Part shown: piece after piece, positions 46,793 through 59,798 of the stretch
Position numbering within the stretch: position 1 is the first letter of the stretch
How the letters are laid out: every line of letters starts with the position of its first letter
From: Azospirillum rugosum
GTDB lineage: Bacteria; Pseudomonadota; Alphaproteobacteria; Azospirillales; Azospirillaceae
Reading direction: 5' to 3'
DNA length: 64,000 bases
Assembly (NCBI RefSeq): GCF_017876155.1
Contig: NZ_JAGINP010000013.1
Span: 1-64,000, forward strand
Program-made: the position numbers and the translations under genes
Notes under the pieces: model-generated
The model's database searches: none
Told to the model about the DNA's origin: nothing
Seen by the model: the letters and a program-made list of their open reading frames with translations, nothing else

Positions 46793-47391
46793 GCGGCCCG
46801 GCCGTTGTCCTGGCGTCCGGCTCCAAGACGCGCGCGGAGATGCTGGAGCGCGCCGGCGTGCGCGTCACCCTGGCCCCCGCCGCGGTGGACGAGGAGGAGA
46901 TCAAGCTCGCCGCCCGCGCCGAGGGCATCGGCGTGGACGAGGTGGCGGAAACCCTGGCCGAGCTGAAGGCGCAACGCGTCACCCGCAAGCATCCCGGCGC
47001 GCTGGTGATTGGCGCCGACCAGATGCTGGAATGCGACGGCCGGTGGTTCGACAAGCCGACCGGCCGCGACGCGGCGCGGCAGCAGCTGAAGGATCTGCGC
47101 GGCAAGACGCACCGGCTGGTCAGCTGCGCCGTGGTGGTGCGCGACGGGGAGCGGCTGTGGCACCAGGTGGACCGCGCCCGGCTGGCCATGCGCCCCTTCA
47201 GCGACTCCTTCCTGGAGTCCTATCTGGACCGGGCCGGCGACGGCGTGCTGCACTCCGTCGGCGCCTACCAGCTGGAAGGGCTGGGCGCGCAGTTGTTCCA
47301 GCGCGTGGACGGCGATTTCTTCACGATCCTGGGGCTGCCGCTTCTGCCGCTGCTCGGGTTCCTGCGCGTGCACGGTGTGATTGGGGAGTGA
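46789..47391 (+). CDS. maf: Maf-like nucleotide pyrophosphatase
   Basis: A 200-residue Maf/ITPase-like house-cleaning pyrophosphatase with the N-terminal [18 protein letters not shown] motif, VIGADQMLE and [14 protein letters not shown]. The GTG at 46789 overlaps the ppsR stop. The order ppsR-maf-aroE-coaE-dnaQ is the classical origin-side block of alphaproteobacteria. Confidence 0.93.
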   Translation: MSGPAVVLASGSKTRAEMLERAGVRVTLAPAAVDEEEIKLAARAEGIGVDEVAETLAELKAQRVTRKHPGALVIGADQMLECDGRWFDKPTGRDAARQQLKDLRGKTHRLVSCAVVVRDGERLWHQVDRARLAMRPFSDSFLESYLDRAGDGVLHSVGAYQLEGLGAQLFQRVDGDFFTILGLPLLPLLGFLRVHGVIGE

Positions 47392-47398
47392 GGACGCG

Positions 47399-48238
47399 AT
47401 GATGATCAGCGGCAAGGCGAAGCTGGCCGGCGTGATGGGCTGGCCGGTCGGGCATTCGCGCTCCCCCCGGCTGCACGGCCATTGGCTGGAGCGCTACGGG
47501 ATCGACGGCGCCTATGTGCCCCTGTCCGTCCCGCCCGACCGCATCGAGCAGGCAATCCGCGCCCTGCCCGCGCTGGGCTTCCGCGGCTGCAACGTCACCG
47601 TCCCGCACAAGGAAGCCGCCTGGCGCACGGTGGACCGGCTGGACGCCACGGCCAAGCGCATGGGTGCCGTGAACACCATCGTGGTGGGCGAGGATGGCGC
47701 GCTGGAGGGCCGCAACACCGACGGCTTCGGCTTCATTGAGAACCTGAAGAGCGGCGCGCCGGGCTGGAAAGCGTCCGATGGACCGGCCGTGGTAATCGGT
47801 GCCGGCGGCGCCGCGCGCGCGGTCGTCGCGTCCCTGCTGGACGAGGGAGCGCCGCTGGTGTGGCTGATCAACCGCACGCGTGCGCGGGCAGAGGAACTCG
47901 CCGGAGATATCGGCGGCGCGATCGAAGTCGCCGATTGGGTTTCACGTGAAACCCTGCTGGAGGGGGCGGCCCTGGTCGTCAACACCACGACCCAGGGCAT
48001 GGCCGGCCAGCCGCCGCTCGACCTCGATCTGCGCGCCCTGCCCGCCTCGGCGGTCGTCACCGACATCGTCTACACGCCACTGATCACCCCGCTGCTGGAA
48101 GCCGCGCAGGCCCGCGGCAACCGGGTGGTCGACGGCGTCGGCATGCTGCTCCACCAAGCCCGCCCCGGCTTCGCCGCCTGGTTCGGCACCGAACCCGAGG
48201 TGACCGAGGAACTGCGCCGCGTCGTCCTGGCGGGCTGA
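47399..48238 (+). CDS. aroE: shikimate dehydrogenase
   Basis: A 279-residue NADPH-dependent enzyme of aromatic amino acid synthesis. It has [18 protein letters not shown], the catalytic Lys in [10 protein letters not shown], the nucleotide loop [15 protein letters not shown] and a late [15 protein letters not shown] precedes the ATG at 47399. A parS-like palindrome (GGTTTCACGTGAAACC) is embedded in the coding sequence at 47938. Confidence 0.95.
   Translation: MMISGKAKLAGVMGWPVGHSRSPRLHGHWLERYGIDGAYVPLSVPPDRIEQAIRALPALGFRGCNVTVPHKEAAWRTVDRLDATAKRMGAVNTIVVGEDGALEGRNTDGFGFIENLKSGAPGWKASDGPAVVIGAGGAARAVVASLLDEGAPLVWLINRTRARAEELAGDIGGAIEVADWVSRETLLEGAALVVNTTTQGMAGQPPLDLDLRALPASAVVTDIVYTPLITPLLEAAQARGNRVVDGVGMLLHQARPGFAAWFGTEPEVTEELRRVVLAG
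47938..47953. promoter_or_regulatory. parS-like site inside aroE (14 of 16 matches)
   Basis: GGTTTCACGTGAAACC, a perfect palindrome (18 bp including flanking G/C). Only the outermost T/A pair of consensus parS differs. It encodes part of AroE (VSRETL) and lies about 2.2 kb from the origin. Confidence 0.7.
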
Positions 48239-48251
48239 GCGCTGACCAGTT

Positions 48252-48361
48252 CCCTCTCCCCTCCGGGGAGAGGGTCAGGGTGAGGGGGCTCCGGCAGATG
48301 CAGAGCTGCCCGGTCCCCCCTCAACCCCCTCACCCCGACCCTCTCCCCAGAGGGGAGAGGG
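48252..48361. repeat. CCCTCTCCC-type inverted repeat between aroE and coaE
   Basis: CCCTCTCCCCTCCGGGGAGA and ...CTCTCCCCAGAGGGGAGAGG pair with each other and internally, around TGAGGGGG/CCCCCTCA arms. Family member of the repeat at 38.24 kb. Confidence 0.7.
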
Positions 48362-48392
48362 AGAAGAAGGTCCACACCATGGCAGACCGATC

Positions 48393-49037
48393 ATGATCGT
48401 GCTTGGCCTCACCGGGTCCATCGGCATGGGCAAGAGCACGGCGGCGCGCATGCTGAAGCGCATGGGCGCGCCGGTGTGCGACAGCGACGCCGTGGTGCAC
48501 GGGCTGCTGGGCAAGCACGGCGCGGCCGTGCCGGCCATCGACGCGGCTTTCCCCGGCGTGGTCCGCGACGGCGCGGTGGACCGCCGGGCGCTGGGCGCCG
48601 CGGTCTTCGGCAATCCGGAGGCGCTGAAGCGGCTGGAGGGCGTCCTGCACCCGGCGGTGAAGGAGGCGCAGCGAGTCTTCCTGGCCCGGGCGGCGCGGCG
48701 GCGCGTCAAGGTCGCGGTGCTCGACATCCCCCTGCTGTTCGAGACCGGTGGCGAGCGCCGCGTGGACCGCACCGTCGTGGTCACCGCCCCCTTCCTGGTG
48801 CAGAAGGCGCGGGTCCTCGCGCGGCCGGGCATGACGCCGGAGAAGTTCGCCGCTATTCTGCTGCGGCAGACGCCCGACGCGGAAAAGCGCCGCCGTGCCG
48901 ATTACGTCGTCAACACCGGCGACGGTCGCCATCACACCCGGCGGGCCCTGCGGAAGATCATTGCGGACGTGAAACGTCTCCGCGGCCGGCACTGGCCGCC
49001 GCGGGGTTACCAGCCGGGACAGGTGGTTCATGCGTGA
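48393..49037 (+). CDS. coaE: dephospho-CoA kinase
   Basis: A 214-residue P-loop kinase, the last step of CoA synthesis. P-loop GLTGSIGMGKSTAARML, CDSDAVVHGLL and VLDIPLLFETGGE are typical. It overlaps dnaQ by 8 bp and follows aroE after the repeat. Confidence 0.94.
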   Translation: MIVLGLTGSIGMGKSTAARMLKRMGAPVCDSDAVVHGLLGKHGAAVPAIDAAFPGVVRDGAVDRRALGAAVFGNPEALKRLEGVLHPAVKEAQRVFLARAARRRVKVAVLDIPLLFETGGERRVDRTVVVTAPFLVQKARVLARPGMTPEKFAAILLRQTPDAEKRRRADYVVNTGDGRHHTRRALRKIIADVKRLRGRHWPPRGYQPGQVVHA

Positions 49038-49707
49038 AATCGTGCTCGATACCGAAACGACGGGCTTCAAGCCTGAAGAAGGGCACCGGCTGATCGAAAT
49101 CGGCTGCGTCGAGCTGGTCAACCACGTCGCGACGGGCCGGAACTTCCACCGCTACATCAACCCGGAACGCGACGTGCCGGCCGACGCCGTCGCGGTGCAC
49201 GGCCTGACTGGGGAGTTCCTGGCCGACAAGCCTCTGTTCAACGACGTGGTGGCGGACTTCGTGGAGTTTATCGGCGACGCCCCGCTGGTGATCCACAACG
49301 CGGCCTTCGACATGAACTTCCTGAACTGGGAGCTGAAGATCGCCGGCTACCCGGTGATGCCCAAGGACCGCGCCGTCGACACGCTGATGATGGCGCGCCA
49401 GAAGTTCCCCGGCGCCCCGGCCACCCTGGACGCGCTCTGCAAGCGCTTCGGCATCGACAATTCCAGCCGCACCTACCACGGCGCCCTGCTCGACGCGCAG
49501 CTGCTGGCGGAGGTCTATCTGGAGCTGCTGGGCGGCCGCCAGGCGGGCCTCGCCCTGTCCGCCGGCCCGCTGGGGAACGGCGGGACGTCGATCCGCATCG
49601 ACCGCCCCTACCGCGCCCCGCGCCCCCACGCCCCGAGCGAGGAGGAGCTGCTAGCCCATGCGGAGCTTCTGACGAAGCTGAAGAACCCGCTGTGGGCGGC
49701 GGAGTGA
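49030..49707 (+). CDS. dnaQ: DNA polymerase III epsilon subunit
   Basis: A 225-residue DEDDh proofreading exonuclease. The four acidic residues are in VLDTETTGF, VIHNAAFDMNFLNW and YHGALLDAQLLAEVYLELL (Exo I, II, III), with the H of HGALLDA. The C-terminus is short, without the extra domain of some homologues. In many alphaproteobacteria secB follows dnaQ; here a REP-like repeat and unrelated genes follow instead. Confidence 0.95.
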   Translation: MREIVLDTETTGFKPEEGHRLIEIGCVELVNHVATGRNFHRYINPERDVPADAVAVHGLTGEFLADKPLFNDVVADFVEFIGDAPLVIHNAAFDMNFLNWELKIAGYPVMPKDRAVDTLMMARQKFPGAPATLDALCKRFGIDNSSRTYHGALLDAQLLAEVYLELLGGRQAGLALSAGPLGNGGTSIRIDRPYRAPRPHAPSEEELLAHAELLTKLKNPLWAAE

Positions 49708-49730
49708 CGCATTGATGTTGACGCGTTGAC

Positions 49731-49806
49731 GTCGGGTTTCGCTTCGCTCCACCCGACCTACCCAGGCCTTGGCCCGTAGGTTGGGTGGAGCGAAGCGAAA
49801 CCCAAC
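49731..49806. repeat. REP-like palindrome, copy 4
   Basis: GTCGGGTTTCGCTTCGCTCC-ACCCGACCTAC (49731-49761) and GTAGGTTGGGTGGAGCGAAGCGAAACCCAAC (49776-49806) form a pair of half-elements. Just before it stand two TTGACG words. It lies at the dnaQ / oxidoreductase junction. Confidence 0.75.
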
Positions 49807-49812
49807 ACACCC

Positions 49813-50787
49813 TTACGGCAACAACACCGTCGACCCCGTGGTGCCGCGGGACTCCAGCGCCCGGTGGGCTTCCGCGGCGTCGCGCAGCGGGAAGGTCTGG
49901 CGGACGTTGATGTTAACGCCGCCGGCGTGCACCACCTCGAACAGGTCGGCGGCGCTCGTCATCATGTCGTCGCGCTTGGCAACGTAGGTGAACAGCGTCG
50001 GCCGCGTGACGTAGAGCGAGCCCTTGGCCGCCAGCAGCTGCAGGTCGAGCGGCGGCACCGGGCCGGAGGCCGCGCCGAACAGCACCATGAAGCCGCGCGG
50101 GCGCAGGCAGTCCAGACTGTCCATGAAGGTGGTCTTGCCGACGCCGTCGTAGACGACCGGCACGCCCTGCCCGTCCGTGATGTCCTTCACCCGATTCACG
50201 AAATTCTCGCGGGTGTAGACGATGGGATGGTCGCAGCCGTTGGCCCGCGCCAGCTCCGCCTTCTCGTCGCTGCTGACCGTGCCGATGACGGTGGCGCCGA
50301 GGTGCTTCGCCCATTGGCAAAGGATCAGCCCGACGCCGCCGGCCGCGGCCTGCACCAGGATAGTGTCGCCCGGCTGCACCGCGTAGGTGGAGCGGATCAA
50401 AAACTGCGCCGTCATGCCCTGAAGCATCATGGCGGCGGCCTGGCGGTCCTCGATCCAGCTGGGCAGCGGGACCAGCCGGTCGGCGGGTGCCAAGCGCGAT
50501 TCCGCGTAGGCGCCGATCAGCGGCGCGTAGGCGACGCGGTCGCCGACCTTCAGCGTCGTTACGTCCGGCCCCACGGCCTCCACCACGCCGGCGCCCTCCG
50601 TGCCGATCACGGCCGGCAGCTGCGGCAGCTTGTAGAGGCCGGAGCGGTGGTAGGTGTCGATGTAGTTCAGCCCGACGGCGGTCTGGCGCAGCCGCACCTG
50701 GCCGGGGCCGGGATCGCCCACCTCGACCTCGTCCCAGCGCAGCGCCTCGGGTCCGCCATACTCGTGGATGCGGATCGCATGAACCAT
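49813..50787 (-). CDS. quinone oxidoreductase (zinc-independent MDR family)
   Basis: A 324-residue medium-chain dehydrogenase/reductase. It has IHEYGGPEALRWDEVEVGDP, IGTEGAGVVEAVGPDV and the NADPH loop VQAAAGGVGLILCQWAKHLG. It lacks the catalytic zinc Cys residues of alcohol dehydrogenases, as in QorA. It reduces quinones with NADPH. It is the distal gene of a minus-strand run DUF255-ogt-qor. Confidence 0.92.
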   Translation of the reverse strand: MVHAIRIHEYGGPEALRWDEVEVGDPGPGQVRLRQTAVGLNYIDTYHRSGLYKLPQLPAVIGTEGAGVVEAVGPDVTTLKVGDRVAYAPLIGAYAESRLAPADRLVPLPSWIEDRQAAAMMLQGMTAQFLIRSTYAVQPGDTILVQAAAGGVGLILCQWAKHLGATVIGTVSSDEKAELARANGCDHPIVYTRENFVNRVKDITDGQGVPVVYDGVGKTTFMDSLDCLRPRGFMVLFGAASGPVPPLDLQLLAAKGSLYVTRPTLFTYVAKRDDMMTSAADLFEVVHAGGVNINVRQTFPLRDAAEAHRALESRGTTGSTVLLP

Positions 50788-50806
50788 GATGGGTCCTTCC
50801 CCCTTC

Positions 50807-51316
50807 TTATAAGAGCTGTAGCGTGAGCCTATCCCTGGCCTTGGCGCCTGTCACCGCCTTGCCGGGCTTCCCGCGAAAGCCTTCGTGCCGCAGCAGCCAG
50901 TCCTTGGTCTCCAGCCCGCCGAAGCCGGAATAGCCGCCGGGCGCGCCGCCGCTGCCGACGATGCGGTGGCAGGGAATGATGACCGGGATCGGGTTCGCCC
51001 CGCAGGCTCCGCCGACCGCGCGCGGCGCGCTGTCGAGCATGCGGGCGACGTCGCCGTAGGTCAGCACCGTACCCGGCGGGATGGCCTGCATCGCCGCCCA
51101 GACCTTCTGGCGGAAGGCCGTTCCACGTGGCGCCAGCGGCAGGTCGAAGCCCGTCCGCCGGCCCGCGAAATAGTCGGCGAGCTGCCGGGCGGCCTCCTCC
51201 AGCACCGAATCCGGCGCGTCGTCCCCCTGGTGACCCCAGTCGAGCGCGACAATCGCGCCGTCGGCGCTGGTCAGGGTCAGCGGCCCCAGCGGGCTGTCGA
51301 GGGTCAGGCGTCCCAT
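50807..51316 (-). CDS. ogt: methylated-DNA-protein cysteine methyltransferase
   Basis: A 169-residue suicide DNA repair protein. The acceptor cysteine is in NPIPVIIPCHRIVGSGG, preceded by the DNA-binding VWAAMQAIPPGTVLTYGDVA segment. It directly reverses O6-alkylguanine. It starts four bases past the DUF255 gene, so the two are probably co-transcribed. Confidence 0.93.
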   Translation of the reverse strand: MGRLTLDSPLGPLTLTSADGAIVALDWGHQGDDAPDSVLEEAARQLADYFAGRRTGFDLPLAPRGTAFRQKVWAAMQAIPPGTVLTYGDVARMLDSAPRAVGGACGANPIPVIIPCHRIVGSGGAPGGYSGFGGLETKDWLLRHEGFRGKPGKAVTGAKARDRLTLQLL

Positions 51317-51320
51317 GGTT

Positions 51321-53342
<2,022 letters not shown>

Positions 53343-53496
53343 GTGAGCGATTCCGTTTTGCTGGAGCGTTCCGTATTAAACTGGCCCGGGCGTGCCGTTG
53401 CGCCAGTTCTCCCTATCTGTATAGTGGGTCATGAGCCGAAGCGGCGCTCAACCCTTAATTTCCCGCGTACCACGCGCTTTCCGAGGGAATGGGGCC

Positions 53497-53748
53497 ATGA
53501 AGATCACCATCGACATCGATTGCACACCCGACGAGGCGCGCCACTTCCTGGGCCTGCCCGACGTGAAGCCGATGCAGGACGCCATGATGCAGGAAATCCA
53601 GGACCGCATGACGGCCAGCCTGCACGCCATGGATCCGGAAACGATGATGAAGACCTGGCTGCCGGCGGGCATCCAGGGCATGGAGCAGCTGCAGAAAATG
53701 TTTTGGTCCCAGATGGCCGCCGCCATGGGACAGGATGGACGCAAGTGA
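53497..53748 (+). CDS. small DUF6489 family protein
   Basis: An 83-residue Met-rich protein (MKITIDIDCTPDEARHFLGL, then LPDVKPMQDAMMQEIQDRM and QLQKMFWSQMAAAMG). It resembles short alphaproteobacterial proteins of unknown function annotated as DUF6489. It overlaps the GTG of the next gene by four bases, so the two form an operon. Confidence 0.7.
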   Translation: MKITIDIDCTPDEARHFLGLPDVKPMQDAMMQEIQDRMTASLHAMDPETMMKTWLPAGIQGMEQLQKMFWSQMAAAMGQDGRK

Positions 53749-54104
53749 CCGATCCGAAGCCCTATTTCGAAGCCCACGTTTTCTGCTGCACCAACCGACG
53801 CCCCGACGGGCACAAGCGCGGCTCCTGCGCCGCCCACGGATCCGAAAAGCTCCGCGACTATATGAAGGCCCGCGCGCGGGAGCTGGGCCTGGACGGCAAG
53901 GTCCGCATCAATTCCGCCGGCTGCCTGGACCGCTGCGAGCTGGGGCCGACCATGGTCGTCTACCCGGAGGGTGTCTGGTACACTTACCACTCTCCGGCCG
54001 ACGTCGATGAGATCCTGGACACCCACCTGGTGAAGGGCGGCCGCGTTGAACGCCTGATGCTCGACACAGACCAGAGGGAGCTGCGGCCGGAACAGGCCGG
54101 CTGA
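53745..54104 (+). CDS. thioredoxin-like [2Fe-2S] ferredoxin
   Basis: A 119-residue thioredoxin-fold [2Fe-2S] protein. Four cluster ligands fit CTNRRPDGHKRGSC and NSAGCLDRCELGP, the usual C-x~12-C ... C-x3-C arrangement (a further Cys precedes the first). It is related to NuoE-like and Shethna ferredoxins. It overlaps the DUF6489 gene and lies 18 bases before mnmE, but a partner is not obvious. Confidence 0.86.
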   Translation: MTDPKPYFEAHVFCCTNRRPDGHKRGSCAAHGSEKLRDYMKARARELGLDGKVRINSAGCLDRCELGPTMVVYPEGVWYTYHSPADVDEILDTHLVKGGRVERLMLDTDQRELRPEQAG

Positions 54105-54122
54105 GCCTTCCGGACATTCGTG

Positions 54123-55457
54123 ATGATCCACACGATCTTCGCCCTTGCCACCGCCCCCGGCCGCGCCGGTGTGGCGGTGGTTCGCGTTTCGGGCCCTGCC
54201 TCCGGCGACGCCCTGGCCGCCCTCACAGCCAAGGCCCTGCCGCGCCCGCGGGAAGCCACCCTGGTGAAGCTGCGCGACCCGACGTCCGGCGAGGTGCTGG
54301 ACGACGCGCTTGTCCTGTACTTCATCGCACCGCGCAGCTTCACCGGCGAGGACGTGGTTGAGCTTCACCTGCACGGTGGGCGCGCCGTGGTCGCTGGGGT
54401 GGTGGAGGCGCTGGGCGCCCTGCCCGGCCTGCGTGTTGCTGAGCCCGGCGAGTTCACCCGCCGCGCCTTCGAGAACGGCAAGCTCGACCTGACCGAGGCG
54501 GAGGCCGTCGCCGATCTGGTCGACGCCGAGACCTCCGCCCAGCGTCGGCAGGCGTTGCGGCAGATGGAGGGCGCGCTCGGCACGCTCTACGACGGGTGGC
54601 GGGATCGGCTGACGCGCTCGCTGGCCCACATCGAGGCGGACATCGACTTTCCCGACGAGGACTTGCCCTCCGGCGTGTCCGACGCCGCACGGCCCGTTCT
54701 GGCAACGCTGGCGGCGGAGATCGACGCGCATCTCGACGACAATGGCCGTGGCGAGCGGCTGCGCGAGGGCCTGCACATCGCCATCGTCGGCGCGCCGAAC
54801 GCTGGCAAGTCGAGCCTCCTGAACGCCCTCGCCCGCCGGGAGGCAGCCATCGTGTCGGCCCGCGCCGGCACGACCCGCGATGTGATCGAGGTGCATCTCG
54901 ACCTGGGTGGCTACCCGGTCGTGCTGGCGGACACCGCCGGCCTGCGCGAGGCCGCGGCCGACGAGGTGGAGGAGGAAGGCATACGCCGCGCCCGCGACCG
55001 GGCGGCGCGCGCCGATGTGAAAGTGGCGGTGTTCGACGCGACGGCCCTGCCCGCGCTCGATCCGGCCACCGTGGCGCTGGTCGATGGCGACACGGTCGTG
55101 GTGCTGAACAAGACGGATTTGTCGGGCGATAGCGGCGGCATCGTGGTCGGCGGGCAAAGTGGCCTGACGGTGTCCGCCCGCACCGGCGACGGCCTTGCGG
55201 CGTTGGAGCAGCGCTTGACGGCCTTCGCCGCGGACCGGCTGGCCGGGAGCGGCGTGCCGGCCCTGACCCGCGCGCGGCACCGTTCGGCGCTGGAGGAATG
55301 CCGCGACGCTCTGCGCCGCGCGCTGGGTGCGCCCCTTCCGGAGCTGATGGCCGAGGATGTCCGGCTGGCGAGCCGCGCGCTTGGCCGCATCACCGGGCGG
55401 GTTGATGTGGAGGATCTGTTGGATGTGATCTTCCGGGACTTCTGCATCGGAAAGTGA
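54123..55457 (+). CDS. mnmE: tRNA modification GTPase MnmE
   Basis: A 444-residue potassium-activated GTPase. With MnmG it adds cmnm5 to U34 of tRNA. It has the N-terminal tetrahydrofolate domain (TIFALATAPGRAGVAVVRVS), an inserted G domain with GAPNAGKSSLLNAL, DTAGLR and NKTD, and the C-terminal CIGK with the conserved Cys. A GTG three bases upstream is an alternative start. It heads the mnmE-mnmG-rsmG-parA-parB block. Confidence 0.96.
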   Translation: MIHTIFALATAPGRAGVAVVRVSGPASGDALAALTAKALPRPREATLVKLRDPTSGEVLDDALVLYFIAPRSFTGEDVVELHLHGGRAVVAGVVEALGALPGLRVAEPGEFTRRAFENGKLDLTEAEAVADLVDAETSAQRRQALRQMEGALGTLYDGWRDRLTRSLAHIEADIDFPDEDLPSGVSDAARPVLATLAAEIDAHLDDNGRGERLREGLHIAIVGAPNAGKSSLLNALARREAAIVSARAGTTRDVIEVHLDLGGYPVVLADTAGLREAAADEVEEEGIRRARDRAARADVKVAVFDATALPALDPATVALVDGDTVVVLNKTDLSGDSGGIVVGGQSGLTVSARTGDGLAALEQRLTAFAADRLAGSGVPALTRARHRSALEECRDALRRALGAPLPELMAEDVRLASRALGRITGRVDVEDLLDVIFRDFCIGK

Positions 55458-55474
55458 GGCGAACCAAGCGCCGG

Positions 55475-55490
55475 TGTTTCACGTGAAACA
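55475..55490. promoter_or_regulatory. parS: perfect parS site between mnmE and mnmG
   Basis: TGTTTCACGTGAAACA, a 16-of-16 match to the consensus ParB-binding site, in the intergenic spacer. It lies about 10 kb from the origin and 3.4 kb from parB. Confidence 0.95.
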
Positions 55491-55551
55491 TGCGCGCGCT
55501 TCAGGAAACTGTCGCTTGGCTTAAGGGCCGTTCCTCACTAGAGTGCGGCGC

Positions 55552-57419
<1,868 letters not shown>

Positions 57420-57420
<1 letters not shown>

Positions 57421-58034
57421 TGAGCGGTTTTGACGCTGCGGCTTTTCAGGCCGAAACCGGTGTTTCACGTGAAACACTGGACCGACTCGCCGCCTACGAC
57501 GCGACGCTGCGCAAGTGGCAGCCGAAGATCAATCTTGTTGGGCCGTCCACTCTGCCCGACGCATGGCGCCGGCACTTCCTCGACTCCGCCCAGCTCTTTC
57601 CGCTGATCCCGGAATCGGCCCGCGTGCTGGTCGACCTCGGCAGCGGTGCCGGCTTCCCCGGCCTGGTGCTCGCCATCATGGGCGTGCCGGAGGTTCATCT
57701 GGTGGAGAGCGACGCCCGCAAGTGCGCCTTCCTGCGCGAGGCCGCCCGCGCGGCGAACGCCAAGATCACTGTGCACAACAAGCGGATCGAGGCCGTCACG
57801 GGCATCGAGGCGGACGTCGTAACGGCGCGCGCCCTCGCCCCCCTGTCCGAACTGCTGGCCTGGGCCCACCCGTTCATCGGGAATCGCGGGGCCACGCTCT
57901 TCCCGAAGGGCCAAAATGTGGCGGAAGAATTGACCGATACCACCAAATATTGGAAGATGCGCACCGAGCGCTTCGACAGCCGTACCGACCCCACCGGAAC
58001 GATCCTGCGTGTGAGTGGCATCGACCGTGTCTGA
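57420..58034 (+). CDS. rsmG: 16S rRNA (guanine527-N7)-methyltransferase RsmG
   Basis: A 204-residue SAM-dependent methyltransferase (formerly gidB). The SAM motif VLVDLGSGAGFPGLVLAI and LVESDARKCAFLREAAR are clear. Loss of RsmG gives low-level streptomycin resistance in other bacteria. Its start overlaps mnmG. A perfect parS is embedded in codons 14-19 (VSRET). Confidence 0.95.
57461..57476. promoter_or_regulatory. parS: perfect parS site inside rsmG
   Basis: TGTTTCACGTGAAACA, a perfect match, inside the rsmG coding region. Together with 55475 it brackets mnmG. It is 1.4 kb from parB. Confidence 0.95.
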
Positions 58035-58878
58035 CACCGCGACCCCGCCCCCATCCCGCTCCGAGGCTTCCCGAGAGGCTGCCATGCCCGCCGCCCTGCC
58101 CGCCGCCCGCGTCATCGCCATCGCCAACCAGAAGGGTGGCGTGGGCAAGACGACGACGACGATCAACCTCGCCACCGCGCTCGCCGCCATCGGCAAGCGG
58201 GTGCTGGTGATCGACCTCGACCCCCAGGGCAACGCCTCCACCGGCCTCGGCATTCCGCGCGCCGACCGGCGCTTCGGCATCTACGACGTGCTGTTCGACG
58301 GCATGGCGCTGGAGGACGCCGCGGTGGTGTCCGCGGTGCCGAACCTGTCGATCATCACCTCCTCCGTCGATCTGTCCGGCGCGGAGATCGAGCTGGTCGC
58401 CGCCGACAACCGCGAGTTCCGCCTGCGCGACGCGGTCGGCAAGAGCGCCTTGGAATACGATTATGTGCTGATCGACTGCCCGCCGGCGCTCGGCCTGCTG
58501 ACGCTGAATGCGCTGGTCGCCTCGCACGCCGTCATGGTGCCCTTGCAGTGCGAGTTCTACGCGCTGGAAGGTTTGAGCCACCTCGTCCGCACGATCGAGC
58601 GGGTGAAGCGCAGCTTCAACCCGGACCTGGACATCCACGGCGTCGTGCTCACCATGTTCGACAAGCGCAACAACCTGTCGGACATGGTCGCTGCCGACGT
58701 CCGCGGCTTCTTCGGGGAGAAGGTCTACGACACCGTGATCCCGCGGAACGTGAAGGTGTCGGAGGCGCCGTCCCACGGCAAGCCGGTGCTGATCTACGAC
58801 ATGCGCTGCCCCGGGTCGCAGGCATACATCCATTTGGCCGGCGAGGTGCTGCGCCGTGAGAAGAGGCTGAGCGCGTGA
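58015..58878 (+). CDS. parA: chromosome-partitioning ATPase ParA
   Basis: A 287-residue deviant Walker ATPase that positions the origin region by interacting with ParB. The deviant P-loop KGGVGKTTTTINLATALA, VIDLDPQGNASTGLG and LIDCPPALGLLTLNAL are typical of the chromosomal type without an HTH extension. The start is uncertain. GTG at 58015 overlaps rsmG by 20 bases; GTG at 58027 and ATG at 58084 are alternatives, and the region before RVIAIANQ is unconserved. Confidence 0.96.
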   Translation: MASTVSDTATPPPSRSEASREAAMPAALPAARVIAIANQKGGVGKTTTTINLATALAAIGKRVLVIDLDPQGNASTGLGIPRADRRFGIYDVLFDGMALEDAAVVSAVPNLSIITSSVDLSGAEIELVAADNREFRLRDAVGKSALEYDYVLIDCPPALGLLTLNALVASHAVMVPLQCEFYALEGLSHLVRTIERVKRSFNPDLDIHGVVLTMFDKRNNLSDMVAADVRGFFGEKVYDTVIPRNVKVSEAPSHGKPVLIYDMRCPGSQAYIHLAGEVLRREKRLSA

Positions 58879-59795
58879 TGGAGGAGACCAAACGTTCCGA
58901 AGGCGGCGCCGCCCGCCGTGCCAGCCTGGGCCGCGGCCTGTCCGCCCTGTTCGGCGAGGCGGCCGACGACTATTCGGCGATCGACAAGGTGCGCCAGTCC
59001 AAGCAGGTGCCGATCGAGTTCATCCACCCCGGCAAGTACCAGCCGCGGCGGAACTTCGATGATGAGGCGCTGCAAGGGCTGGTCGAGTCGATCCGCGACA
59101 AGGGCATCCTCCAGCCCTTGCTCGTCCGCCGCGACCCCGACTCGACGAACTCCTACGAGCTGATCGCCGGCGAGCGCCGCTGGCGCGCCGCCCAGGTCGC
59201 CGGCCTGCACGAGGTGCCGGTCGTCGTCCGCGAGCTGACCGACCGTGAAGCGCTGGAAATCGCGCTGATCGAGAACATCCAGCGTCAGGACCTGACCCCG
59301 CTGGAAGAGGCGGAAGGCTACCGGCGCCTGATGGAGGAGTTCCAGCACACGCAGGAGGACCTGGCGCGCTCGGTCGGCAAGAGCCGCAGCCACGTCGCCA
59401 ACATGATGCGCCTGCTGGCCCTGCCCGATCCGGTCAAGGGCATGGTGCAGGACGGGGCGCTCAGCGCCGGCCACGCCCGCGCCCTGCTCACCGCCTCCGA
59501 TCCGGTCTCCGTGGCGCGGGAGGTCGTCAAGCGCGGCCTCAACGTTCGGCAGACCGAAGACCTGATGCGCGGCAACGCCCCGCCCAAGCCGAAGAAGAAC
59601 GGCGGCGGTGGGTCTCCGGCGGCCGATCCCACGCTGAAGGACGTCGATCTGGTCAACCTGGAGGAGGAGATCTCCGCCCGGATCGGGCTGAAGGTCGCCA
59701 TCGTGCCCCAGGGCAAGGGCGGCACGCTGACCATCCATTACCAGACGCTCGACCAGCTGGACGACGTGCTGCGCCGACTCGGCGGCGGGGAGTAG
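58878..59795 (+). CDS. parB: chromosome-partitioning protein ParB
   Basis: A 305-residue CTP-dependent clamp that loads on parS. It has the N-terminal arginine patch GERRWRAAQ and the ParB box (IALIENIQRQDLTPLEEAEG), a KorB-type HTH (LARSVGKSRSHVANMMRLL) and a C-terminal dimerisation domain (VDLVNLEEEISARIGLKV). The ATG at 58878 overlaps the last base of the parA stop. Confidence 0.97.
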   Translation: MEETKRSEGGAARRASLGRGLSALFGEAADDYSAIDKVRQSKQVPIEFIHPGKYQPRRNFDDEALQGLVESIRDKGILQPLLVRRDPDSTNSYELIAGERRWRAAQVAGLHEVPVVVRELTDREALEIALIENIQRQDLTPLEEAEGYRRLMEEFQHTQEDLARSVGKSRSHVANMMRLLALPDPVKGMVQDGALSAGHARALLTASDPVSVAREVVKRGLNVRQTEDLMRGNAPPKPKKNGGGGSPAADPTLKDVDLVNLEEEISARIGLKVAIVPQGKGGTLTIHYQTLDQLDDVLRRLGGGE

Positions 59796-59798
59796 CGC

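Noticed and set aside
51121..51136. CCACGTGG at 51124 as a further parS site
   Set aside because: Only the central eight bases match; flanks do not fit TGTTTCACGTGAAACA, and it lies in ordinary ogt coding sequence.
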